Positions 14,308 to 22,158 of a stretch of DNA of 35,855 nucleotides are shown one piece after another (the stretch's first letter is position 1; each line of letters opens with the position of its first letter). This stretch comes from Sedimentisphaerales bacterium (GTDB taxonomy: Bacteria > Planctomycetota > Phycisphaerae > Sedimentisphaerales > Anaerobacaceae). A program made the position numbers and the translations under genes. The notes below the pieces were generated by a model, which was not told where the DNA came from, ran no database searches, and saw only the letters and a program-made list of their open reading frames with translations. The stretch is from assembly GCA_016930645.1 (NCBI GenBank), contig JAFGGH010000053.1, positions 1-35,855 on the forward strand. The letters are read 5' to 3'.

Positions 14308-17148
14308 ATGTCTTTCGGCTCTACGATTGTCGGTATTTCCATAAAGCATAATAAGCTTGTAATCGCTCTGATGATTATTGTCGCATTAGTTACCGGGGCG
14401 ATGATTCCGCTTATAAAGGTTGACACCGACCCGGAAAATATGCTAAGCGCCGATGAGCCTGTCAGGGTCTTTCACGACCAGACCAAGGAGCGGTTTTCAT
14501 TAAGCGACATCGTTGTAGTTGGAATTGTAAATAATAAAGACCCCGGCGGCATATTCAATCCGGCATCTCTTACAAAGGTATATGAGCTTACAGAGTTCGC
14601 AAAGAACGAGCTTAAATGGCCCGACAAAGATAATCCCGAAAGGCAGGTCGGTCTTATCGAAGCTGATTTGCTTGCCCCGTCGGTGGTCGATTACATAAGT
14701 CAGGGCTCATCAGGGCAGGTGAATTTCGAGTGGTTTATGAAGAAGCCGCCTGCAACCCAGACTGAAGCCCTTGAAATCAGGGACAAGGCAAGGAACAGCC
14801 CGTTACTTACCGGTACAATTTTTTCCGAGGATGAAAAAGCGGTTTGCCTGTACCTGCCGCTGACAAGCAAGGATTTGAGCTACCGTACTTACAGTAAGCT
14901 GAGGGAAAAAATCGAGACGTTCGAAGGTGATGAGGAGTATTATGTCACCGGCCTGCCGGTGGCCGAAGATACATTCGGTGTCGAGATGTTTATCCAGATG
15001 GCGATATCGGCGCCGACTGCGATGGTGGTGATATTTCTCTTGATGCTGGTCTTCTTCCGCAAACTCATCCTTGTTATTGCGCCGATGATAGTCGCGATGA
15101 TTTCGGTGATAACGACTATGGGCCTCTTAATAGGTTTCGGATTTCCTGTTCACATTATGAGCTCGATGATTCCGATTTTTCTTATGCCGATAGCCGTTGT
15201 CGATTCGATTCACATCCTCTCGGAATTTTTCGACCTTTACACAAAGCAAAAGGGAAGAATGAAAACCGTCAAAGAGGTGATGGGCAACCTGTTTACGCCG
15301 ATGTTATATACATCTCTGACTTCGGCGGCGGGCTTTGCGTCACTTGCCCTTACCCCGATTCCGCCGGTACAGGTATTCGGGCTTTTTGTTGCCGCCGGTA
15401 TTATGATTGCCTGGGTATGCACGGTAACATTTGTGCCTGCTTATATTATGACGATAAAGGAAGAGTCGCTTGAGAATTTCGGCCATGCGGCGGTGCACGA
15501 GGAAAAGGCCAACTGGCTTACAAAAGTTCTCAAAGGAACAGGCGGTTTCACGTATAGCCGTGCTAAAATAATTCTGTCTGTTATCGCTGTAATAGTTATG
15601 GTCGCCGTTTACGGCATCACGCAAATCCAGGTCAACGACAATCCTGTAAAATGGTTCTCGAAAAGTCATCCAATCCGCCAGGCTGACATCGAATTGAATA
15701 AGCATTTCGGCGGAACTTATATGGCCTATCTCGTGCTCGAGGATGCAACCGAAGGCAGAATCGAGCAGGGATTTACGGATTATTTGAAACAGATCTGGCA
15801 GAAAAAAGCTGGTGAACTAAAAGAACAATTTCCCGACGCGGCAAACGCAATAAGTCAAGCTGAAAAGCTTCTTGAATCAGAACCATCACAGGATGAGACA
15901 AGAGAGCAATATTTAGAGCGAATTATTGAAACCGTAAACGCAAAACTCGATGCCGCAAAGGATACTGAAATTGATTTCTGGTACGAAGTGACAGATTTCT
16001 TCGAGAAGGAAAAAGCTGCCCTTGCGCTTTTTAAACAGCCGCAGGTACTGGAGTATATAGCAGGTCTTCAGGAATACCTCAAAGAAACCGGCCTGGTTGG
16101 AAAGAGCAACTCTGTTACCGATATTGTTAAAAAGGTACACAAAGAATTAATCGACGGTAAGCCGGAAAATTACAAAGTTCCCAATTCGTCCGCCGCAGTC
16201 GCTCAGTGTCTTATACAGTTCCAGAGCAGTCACAAGCCGAATCATTTGTGGCACTTTGTTACTTATGATTACAATAAAACTAATTTGTGGCTTCAGCTCA
16301 CCAGCGGCGATAACAAGGATATGGAAAAAGTTGTAAAAGCAGTCGATGATTTCTTTGCCTCGAATACGCCTGCCGTGCCGCTGAAATATAACTGGGCGGG
16401 ACTGACATATATTAACACCGTCTGGCAGGAAAAAATGGTGTTCGGTATGCTGCAGTCTTTTCTGGGCAGCTTTATCATAGTCTTTATAATGATGGCGGTA
16501 CTTTTCCGCTCGGCGCTCTGGGGGATTATCTGCATGGTGCCGCTGACGATTACCATAGTTTTGATTTATGGAATAATAGGTCTGGCCGGCAAAGATTATG
16601 ATATGCCGGTCGCGGTCCTAAGCGCGCTGACTTTGGGTATGGCGGTTGATTTTGCGATTCATTTTCTCGAGCGTGCAAGAGAAAGCTACAACCAGACCGG
16701 AAGCTGGAAGGCGAGCGCATCTGTAATGTTCGGCGAGCCTGCACGGGCAATCAGCAGGAACGTCCTTGTTATCGCCATCGGCTTTTTGCCTTTGCTGCTT
16801 GCACCGTTGGTACCGTATAAAACCGTTGGAATATTTCTTTGCGCGATAATGGGCCTTTCGGGAGTGGTTACATTGACAGCCTTGCCGGCTATAATAAAGA
16901 TTGCCGAAAAAGCCTTGTTCAAGGTAAAGGCCTCGCCGAAATCAATGAGCTGCAATTGTGCCTTCTGCCTGATTATTTCCGCTGCGGCGGTTGTCCTGAT
17001 TAGTATCAATCTGCATCAGTACTGGAAACTCGGCTGGATAAAAATGGCTTTGATTAGCGTCATAGCCATACCGATAATGGCCCTTGCCTGCGGAATAATG
17101 TCACGCAAGAAAGCCTGTAAAAATGTGAAAACTGAAAGTGAGGATTGA
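14308..17148 (+). CDS. RND superfamily (MMPL/HAE3-type) exporter
   Basis: This 946-residue inner-membrane transporter has the two-fold RND layout: a membrane helix at about 17-37, a periplasmic domain, a bundle of helices (about 225-395), a second helix (about 420), a large second periplasmic domain (about 440-705) and a second bundle (about 710-880). The proton-relay-type helix motifs are visible as IAVVDSIHILSEFF (about 296-309) and LGMAVDFAIHFLERARE in the second half. Helices at about 890-935 follow the second bundle. The second loop contains long charged helices (about 495-600). This class exports lipids or hydrophobic compounds using the proton gradient. The start has a strong AAGGAGAAGG site. 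A LolA-like protein starts one base after its stop and a barrel gene follows, which suggests an envelope-spanning lipid or hydrophobe pathway. Confidence 0.9.
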   Translation: MSFGSTIVGISIKHNKLVIALMIIVALVTGAMIPLIKVDTDPENMLSADEPVRVFHDQTKERFSLSDIVVVGIVNNKDPGGIFNPASLTKVYELTEFAKNELKWPDKDNPERQVGLIEADLLAPSVVDYISQGSSGQVNFEWFMKKPPATQTEALEIRDKARNSPLLTGTIFSEDEKAVCLYLPLTSKDLSYRTYSKLREKIETFEGDEEYYVTGLPVAEDTFGVEMFIQMAISAPTAMVVIFLLMLVFFRKLILVIAPMIVAMISVITTMGLLIGFGFPVHIMSSMIPIFLMPIAVVDSIHILSEFFDLYTKQKGRMKTVKEVMGNLFTPMLYTSLTSAAGFASLALTPIPPVQVFGLFVAAGIMIAWVCTVTFVPAYIMTIKEESLENFGHAAVHEEKANWLTKVLKGTGGFTYSRAKIILSVIAVIVMVAVYGITQIQVNDNPVKWFSKSHPIRQADIELNKHFGGTYMAYLVLEDATEGRIEQGFTDYLKQIWQKKAGELKEQFPDAANAISQAEKLLESEPSQDETREQYLERIIETVNAKLDAAKDTEIDFWYEVTDFFEKEKAALALFKQPQVLEYIAGLQEYLKETGLVGKSNSVTDIVKKVHKELIDGKPENYKVPNSSAAVAQCLIQFQSSHKPNHLWHFVTYDYNKTNLWLQLTSGDNKDMEKVVKAVDDFFASNTPAVPLKYNWAGLTYINTVWQEKMVFGMLQSFLGSFIIVFIMMAVLFRSALWGIICMVPLTITIVLIYGIIGLAGKDYDMPVAVLSALTLGMAVDFAIHFLERARESYNQTGSWKASASVMFGEPARAISRNVLVIAIGFLPLLLAPLVPYKTVGIFLCAIMGLSGVVTLTALPAIIKIAEKALFKVKASPKSMSCNCAFCLIISAAAVVLISINLHQYWKLGWIKMALISVIAIPIMALACGIMSRKKACKNVKTESED

Positions 17149-17149
17149 A

Positions 17150-17986
17150 ATGAAGACTTTATTAGCATTTACGATAGTGTTTGTGTTTCCTTGGGTACTG
17201 TTTGCCGCTGATGACTCCAACCAGCCGCAGAAGATTGCCGATGTTGAAACCATCATCAACAAGGCTAACGTTATGGCCTACTACCAGGGTACAGACGGCA
17301 AGGCAAAAGTAACGATGACAATTACAGACAAAAAAGGCCTGACCAGAAATCGCGAGTTTATCATTCTCAGAAAAGACGATAAAGACGGCGGCGACCAGAA
17401 GTATTACGTCTATTTTCAAAGGCCTGCCGATGTTCGCGGGATGGTCTTTATGGTCCATAAATATGTTGCTCTCGAAAAGGATGATGACAGATGGCTGTAT
17501 CTGCCCGGTCTCGACCTGGTCAAAAGAATCGCGGCAAGTGATAAAAGAACGAGCTTTGTCGGCTCGGATTTTCTGTACGAAGATGTGTCAGGCCGAAGCC
17601 TTGCCGAAGATGCCCACGAGCTTATCGAGACTACAGACGAATATTATGTAATCAAAAATGTACCTAAAAAACCCGATACGGTTGAGTTTGCCTATTATAA
17701 CGTCTCGATAGGCAGGCAGACTTTTCTCCCGATGAAGATGGAGTTTTATGACAAGAACAACAAGCTCTATAGAACCATCGAGTCGAAGAAAGTTGAGATG
17801 CTCGAAGCTAAGCAGGGCGAGGAAATAGTTAAGTACCCGACTGTTGTTCAGTCGGTCGTTTCAGACTTGACTACAGGCGGTAAAACCGAGATGGAATTTT
17901 CCGATATAAAGTACAATACCGATTTGAAGGACGATTTATTTACGGAAAGGTATCTTCGCAGACCGCCGAGGGAAGCAATCAGATGA
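17150..17986 (+). CDS. outer-membrane lipoprotein-sorting (LolA-like) periplasmic protein
   Basis: This 278-residue protein has a cleavable signal peptide (about 1-18, ending near LFAAD) and a beta-rich mature part of the LolA/LppX-like half-barrel type annotated as outer membrane lipoprotein-sorting protein. Typical stretches are KAKVTMTITDKKGLTRNREF, YVYFQRPADVRGMVFMVHK, DDRWLYLPGLDLVKRIAASD and SFVGSDFLYEDVSGR. I choose the ATG at 17150, with GAGG upstream and the signal peptide starting at once. A GTG four codons earlier overlaps the exporter gene and is less likely. It follows the exporter by one base and overlaps the barrel gene by four bases. Such proteins are proposed to ferry a hydrophobic ligand from an RND pump to the outer membrane. 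The cargo is unknown. Confidence 0.9.
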   Translation: MKTLLAFTIVFVFPWVLFAADDSNQPQKIADVETIINKANVMAYYQGTDGKAKVTMTITDKKGLTRNREFIILRKDDKDGGDQKYYVYFQRPADVRGMVFMVHKYVALEKDDDRWLYLPGLDLVKRIAASDKRTSFVGSDFLYEDVSGRSLAEDAHELIETTDEYYVIKNVPKKPDTVEFAYYNVSIGRQTFLPMKMEFYDKNNKLYRTIESKKVEMLEAKQGEEIVKYPTVVQSVVSDLTTGGKTEMEFSDIKYNTDLKDDLFTERYLRRPPREAIR

Positions 17987-19263
17987 GGAAGACGCAAAGA
18001 CTTATTACTTTCATTTTGCTGTTTGTTGTTTTTTCGCTGCCTTTGAAAGCGCAAGAAGAAAGTGATAATGATTTTGATCTGCTGTTGTCCAATCTCGATG
18101 TGCACGGATTTTATGAGATTCGGTCGGGCTATCGCATAAGAAAAGACAAATACGAAAAAGACATGTCGATTATGGAACAGAGGTTCCAGGTCGAAATGTC
18201 TTCGTATCTTGACTGGGCCGATTTCAAGGTCAAAGGCGATGTTTACGGCGACCTTGTCGAAGAGCAGGCTGATTTCGACCTGCGCGAGGCGTTTATTTTC
18301 ACCAGGCCTTTCAGTTTTATGGATATAAAAATCGGCAGACAGATACTTACCTGGGGCACAGGCGATTTAATCTTTATTAATGATCTGTTCCCGAAAGACT
18401 GGCAGTCCTTCTTTATCGGCAGAGATACCGAATACTTAAAGGCGCCTTCCGACGCCTTAAAGGTGAGCTTGTTCAGCGACCTTGCCAACCTCGATGTCGT
18501 CTATACCCCCCGTTTCGACCACGACCGCTTTATAAGCGGCGAGCGGATTTCTTACTGGAACTCGAACCTCGGAAGAATAGCAGGGCGGGACGCTGTTGTG
18601 CATACAAACAAACCCGACAGATGGTTCAGAGACTATGAAATCGCGGCCAGGTTATACAAAAATATCAATAATTATGAGTATGCTCTTTATGCCTATCGCG
18701 GCTACTGGAAAAGCCCCGGCGGACAGGACCCGACCGGCACCCAGGCGATATTTCCCGACCTGAACGTTTACGGAGCAAGCGTCCGCGGAAACGTTGCTAA
18801 GGGTATCGGGAACCTGGAATTCGGCTATTACGAATCCGACGAAGACCAGAGCGGTCATACGGGAAGAATCAACAATTCGGAGCTGAGATTTTTGGCCGGT
18901 TACTCACAGGAAATCGGCAAAAATTTTACCGGCGGCATCCAGTATTACGTTGAACACATGCTCGACTATGGCCAGTATAAGGATTCTATGCCGTCCGGCC
19001 TGGACCGCGACAGAGACAGGCATTTGGTAACGTTCCGCCTGACTAAGCTATTGATGAACCAGAACCTCAGATGTTCGCTGTTTACTTATTTTTCGCCTTC
19101 TGATAAAGATGTGTACATGAGACCTAACGTTAATTACAAGGCCACTGATAACCTGGCCCTTGAAGCTGGTGCAAATATCTTCTTCGGCGATTATCCGGGC
19201 ACCTTTTTCGGCCAGTTCCGGAATAATACGAATATATACACGGCGGTTCGTTACAGTTTCTGA
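17983..19263 (+). CDS. outer-membrane beta-barrel protein paired with RND exporter
   Basis: This 426-residue protein has a signal peptide (about 1-23, MRKTQRLITFILLFVVFSLP then LKAQ). The mature part shows alternating polar and aromatic strands throughout: LDVHGFYEIRSGYR, FKVKGDVYGDL, DIKIGRQILTWGTGDLIFINDLFP and NLEFGYYESD. It ends in YTAVRYSF, and a C-terminal Phe is the usual assembly signal for outer-membrane barrels. The block GRQILTWGTGD resembles the DUF1302-type barrels found beside RND exporters in proteobacteria, though the match is from memory. With the two genes before it, it completes an inner-membrane, periplasm and outer-membrane set. It also shows that this organism has a true outer membrane. 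The ATG overlaps the preceding stop (ATGA). Confidence 0.85.
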   Translation: MRKTQRLITFILLFVVFSLPLKAQEESDNDFDLLLSNLDVHGFYEIRSGYRIRKDKYEKDMSIMEQRFQVEMSSYLDWADFKVKGDVYGDLVEEQADFDLREAFIFTRPFSFMDIKIGRQILTWGTGDLIFINDLFPKDWQSFFIGRDTEYLKAPSDALKVSLFSDLANLDVVYTPRFDHDRFISGERISYWNSNLGRIAGRDAVVHTNKPDRWFRDYEIAARLYKNINNYEYALYAYRGYWKSPGGQDPTGTQAIFPDLNVYGASVRGNVAKGIGNLEFGYYESDEDQSGHTGRINNSELRFLAGYSQEIGKNFTGGIQYYVEHMLDYGQYKDSMPSGLDRDRDRHLVTFRLTKLLMNQNLRCSLFTYFSPSDKDVYMRPNVNYKATDNLALEAGANIFFGDYPGTFFGQFRNNTNIYTAVRYSF

Positions 19264-19276
19264 TTAAAGAGCTTAT

Positions 19277-20809
19277 ATGCAGAAGATAAAGCCGACAGTC
19301 AGCGGGATGGATATAATCTGTGCCGAGCAGCCTGCAGGCGCTACGGGAATAGTCATATTCGGCGCTTCCGGCGATTTGACCGTGCGGAAAATTATTCCAG
19401 GCCTGTTCGATTTATACCGGCGCGACCTGATGAGCGGAAATTTCTATATCCTCGGCTGCGGACGCTCGCAAATTACCGATGAGCAGTTTCAAAAAACAGC
19501 CGCTGAATCTATCGAGGATGAAGACTCGGATAAAATTAAATCATTTGCGGCTAAATGTCATTTCCTGACCGGTGGTTACGATGACAGCGCCTTGTACGAA
19601 CAGCTTGGCATGCGAATTGACAAGCTCAATAAGCTGCACAAGGTTGACGGCAATTTAATATATTACCTTTCCGTGCCGCCGCCGTTGTATCCGGTTATCG
19701 TCCAAAAGCTGCACGACGCGGATTTGTCATGTCGCCAGGACCCGCAAGAAAAGCGGAAAGTCAGGCTGATTATCGAAAAGCCTTTCGGCCACGACCTTGA
19801 CTCAGCGAGACAGTTAAATTCGGTAATTGCCTCATGCTTCGATGAATCGCAGATTTACCGAATCGACCACTATCTCGGCAAAGAGACTGTCCAGAACATT
19901 TTGATTTTCCGCTTCGCCAACACTATCTTCGAGCCGGTCTGGAACCGCAACTTTATAGACAACGTTCAGATTACCATTGCTGAATCACTCGGCGTAGGTC
20001 ATCGAGCGGACTACTACGACAAAAGCGGGGCGCTGCGTGACATATTTCAAAACCACATGCTCCAGATGCTGGCACTGGTCGCGATGGAGCCGCCCGCGTC
20101 TTTCGAGGCGAACTGCGTTCGGGATGAAAAGGCAAAATTGCTCGAATCAATCCGCCCGCTGGAAATCGAACCGTGGTCGGCGGATATTATCAAAGGGCAA
20201 TATACAACAGGTATAATTGAAGGCAAATCCGTTCCCGCTTACCGCGATGAAGAAGGTGTCGCACCGGATTCAAAAACGGAGACATTCGTAGCGGCAAGAT
20301 TGTATATAGATAACTGGCGGTGGAAGAATGTGCCGTTTTTCGTTCGTACAGGAAAACAGCTTGCTGCCAAGAATACTGAAATAGCGATTACTTTCAAACA
20401 GGTTCCTCACTCGATGTTCGTTGAGGCGGGACTTGACGACCTGCCTGCCAATGTTTTGATAATGCAGATTCAGCCTGCCGAAGGAATTTCTTTGCAGTTC
20501 CAGGCCAAGCATCCCGGCTCAAAATTGTGTGTGGGTACACTGGATATGAATTTCCATTACAGCGACATCTTCGGTGTTAAGATGCCCGAAGCATACTCAA
20601 GGTTATTGCTCGATGCCATGCTGGGTGACCAGACACTTTTTAACAGATACGACAGTGTGGAAATTGCCTGGAAACTGCTCGACCCTGTTCTAAAGAGCTG
20701 GCGGGATAATCCGACTGACCCTGATTTTTATCCGGCGGGCGCGCAGAGCTTTGCCGCCGCGGATAGCCTCATAGAATCGGCAGGGCGAAAGTGGCGGCCA
20801 ATTGAGTGA
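19277..20809 (+). CDS. zwf: glucose-6-phosphate 1-dehydrogenase
   Basis: This enzyme oxidises glucose 6-phosphate to 6-phosphogluconolactone with NADP+, the first step of the oxidative pentose phosphate pathway. At 510 residues it has the normal length. The Rossmann motif G-A-S-G-D-L-T-V-R-K lies at 29-38. The substrate and catalytic signature RIDHYLGKETVQN (about 195-207) contains the conserved catalytic His-Tyr-Leu-Gly-Lys. EKPFGHDL precedes it (about 171-178). The gene follows the barrel gene by 13 bases, yet has no functional relation to it. Its ribosome site is weak (AAAGAG), and an ATG twelve codons downstream is a less likely alternative. A long imperfect hairpin directly follows the stop and may end the transcript. 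No pgl or gnd gene is adjacent. Confidence 0.95.
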   Translation: MQKIKPTVSGMDIICAEQPAGATGIVIFGASGDLTVRKIIPGLFDLYRRDLMSGNFYILGCGRSQITDEQFQKTAAESIEDEDSDKIKSFAAKCHFLTGGYDDSALYEQLGMRIDKLNKLHKVDGNLIYYLSVPPPLYPVIVQKLHDADLSCRQDPQEKRKVRLIIEKPFGHDLDSARQLNSVIASCFDESQIYRIDHYLGKETVQNILIFRFANTIFEPVWNRNFIDNVQITIAESLGVGHRADYYDKSGALRDIFQNHMLQMLALVAMEPPASFEANCVRDEKAKLLESIRPLEIEPWSADIIKGQYTTGIIEGKSVPAYRDEEGVAPDSKTETFVAARLYIDNWRWKNVPFFVRTGKQLAAKNTEIAITFKQVPHSMFVEAGLDDLPANVLIMQIQPAEGISLQFQAKHPGSKLCVGTLDMNFHYSDIFGVKMPEAYSRLLLDAMLGDQTLFNRYDSVEIAWKLLDPVLKSWRDNPTDPDFYPAGAQSFAAADSLIESAGRKWRPIE

Positions 20810-20886
20810 ATGAGTCAAAGAGTCGATGGGTTCTTATGTGACCAGCTCATCTATCAACTCATCTACCCATCTTCTCATTAACTCAT
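20810..20886. repeat. imperfect hairpin of ACTCATCT-type repeats between zwf and the regulator
   Basis: The arms 20810-20831 and 20865-20886 are inverted copies (18 of 22 positions by hand). The right side is a run of degenerate 8-base units (CTCATCTA, CTCATCTA, CCCATCTT, CTCATTAA, CTCATTTA). It lies between the convergent zwf and regulator genes, starting at the zwf stop and ending ten bases before the regulator stop. It could therefore act as a shared transcript end. No strong U-run is present on either strand. Confidence 0.65.
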
Positions 20887-20895
20887 TTACATTTT

Positions 20896-22038
20896 TCAAT
20901 AAGTTCCAGCGCGGTATGCGGTCGGGGAAAAGCCTGTCGCGTTTTTGAAGAAGCGGGAAAAATGTTCAGGGTCCGTATATTTCAGGGATTTTGCTATCAT
21001 ATACAGAGGCTCGGTGGAATTTCTTAACCTTCGTTTAATTGACTCGGTTCTTTGAAGCGTGATTTCATCCTTGATTGATTTTTTAATATATTTCTTAAAG
21101 AGGAGCTCGAGTCTCCTGCGCGACAATTCCGTCGATGCGACAACATCTTTTACCTGGATCGGCTTTTCGTAATTTTCCCTGATAAAAATAAGCGCTTTTA
21201 CCAGTTGCTTATCTTCGATGGCAAAGATGTCCGTTGACTGCCTGGTAACAATATCAAGCGGTTCTATAACAATGTTAGTGCTTGTCTTGTCTCCGCTTAT
21301 CATTTTATCCATAAGGCCGGCAGCTTCGAAGCCGCCTTTCTCGAAGTTAAGCTCGATACTCGATAAAGGCGGCGATGATAAATCGCATATCAAATCATCG
21401 TTATCTACACCGAGTACCGCGATTTCTTCCGGGACGGCTATATTTGAAATTTTGCAGGCTTCCAGAACGTGTATCGCACGGTCGTCATTACACGCAAAAA
21501 CGCAGGCGGGTGTCGGCAAAGACTTGAGCCACTGTGCGATGCTTTGTCTTTCAGTTTTGGATTTTTGCGTTTTGTTTAAGCTGTCGCGGTAATTGAATAT
21601 ATTTTCGAAGCCTTTTTTTTGAAGATGTTCGGTGAATTTTTCTTTTCGTTTGTCCGACCAGGCGAGTCCTTCGAAGCCGCAGAAAGCGTAGTTTTTAAAT
21701 CCCAGGCCTATAAAATATTTCGCCGCCAGTTCGCTAGTTTTTTCGGAGTTTGTGTAAATAGAAGAAACAGCCGGATTTTCCAGTTTTGTGTCATTAATAA
21801 TTCTGGGTATTTTCAGCTTGAGTATGCTGGCTGTATGCTGGGAATCGCGGGCTATCAGGCCGTCGGCCTCCTGAAGCTTAAACCAGGACGGTGCGTTAAA
21901 TTTGCTGGTAGGCAGGTAATGCGGCGGCTGAACACACACCTGCCAACTGGTGTTCGAGCGGATATACCTTTCGATACCTTTTAAAAATTTTCTGCCCGAA
22001 GCACGGGCGGTATCTACCATTATTATTACTTTTCGCAT
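20896..22038 (-). CDS. XylR-type pentose regulator (LacI-like sensor plus AraC HTH)
   Basis: This 380-residue regulator lacks an N-terminal HTH. Instead it begins with a periplasmic-binding-protein-like sensor (about 1-270, with LGFKNYAFCGFEGLAWSDKR, PACVFACNDDRAIHVLEACK and VPEEIAVLGVDNDDLICDLSSPPLSSIE). An AraC/XylS DNA-binding domain follows (about 283-380) with two HTHs and the C-terminal signature FSRFFKNATGFSPTAYR. This is the plan of E. coli XylR, a D-xylose-responsive activator. It is divergent from araB with a 120-base gap that holds a two-site direct repeat (22061-22091). The adjacent operon carries both arabinose and xylose genes, so the sensed sugar could be L-arabinose, D-xylose or both. 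I leave the gene symbol blank for that reason. Confidence 0.9.
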   Translation of the reverse strand: MRKVIIMVDTARASGRKFLKGIERYIRSNTSWQVCVQPPHYLPTSKFNAPSWFKLQEADGLIARDSQHTASILKLKIPRIINDTKLENPAVSSIYTNSEKTSELAAKYFIGLGFKNYAFCGFEGLAWSDKRKEKFTEHLQKKGFENIFNYRDSLNKTQKSKTERQSIAQWLKSLPTPACVFACNDDRAIHVLEACKISNIAVPEEIAVLGVDNDDLICDLSSPPLSSIELNFEKGGFEAAGLMDKMISGDKTSTNIVIEPLDIVTRQSTDIFAIEDKQLVKALIFIRENYEKPIQVKDVVASTELSRRRLELLFKKYIKKSIKDEITLQRTESIKRRLRNSTEPLYMIAKSLKYTDPEHFSRFFKNATGFSPTAYRAGTY

Positions 22039-22060
22039 ATAATACCTTTATGAAGCACTG

Positions 22061-22091
22061 CGCAAACTGGTTATATTTTAACGCAATCTGG
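22061..22091 (+). promoter_or_regulatory. two-site direct-repeat operator upstream of araB
   Basis: CGCAAACTGG at 22061-22070 recurs as CGCAATCTGG at 22082-22091. The copies match at 9 of 10 positions in the same orientation, exactly 21 bp apart, which is two helical turns. AraC-family activators bind such in-line half-sites (araI1/araI2, XylR sites). A possible -10, TACAAT at 22124-22129, places a -35 region near 22101, directly downstream of the second site as in activator-dependent promoters. The araB ribosome site AGGAG follows at 22144-22148. This makes the divergent XylR-type protein the probable ligand. Confidence 0.6.
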
Positions 22092-22158
22092 CCTTGCAAT
22101 CAATCCTTATATCAAATAAAAAGTACAATTCGAGATTTTTATTAGGAGACAAAACAAT

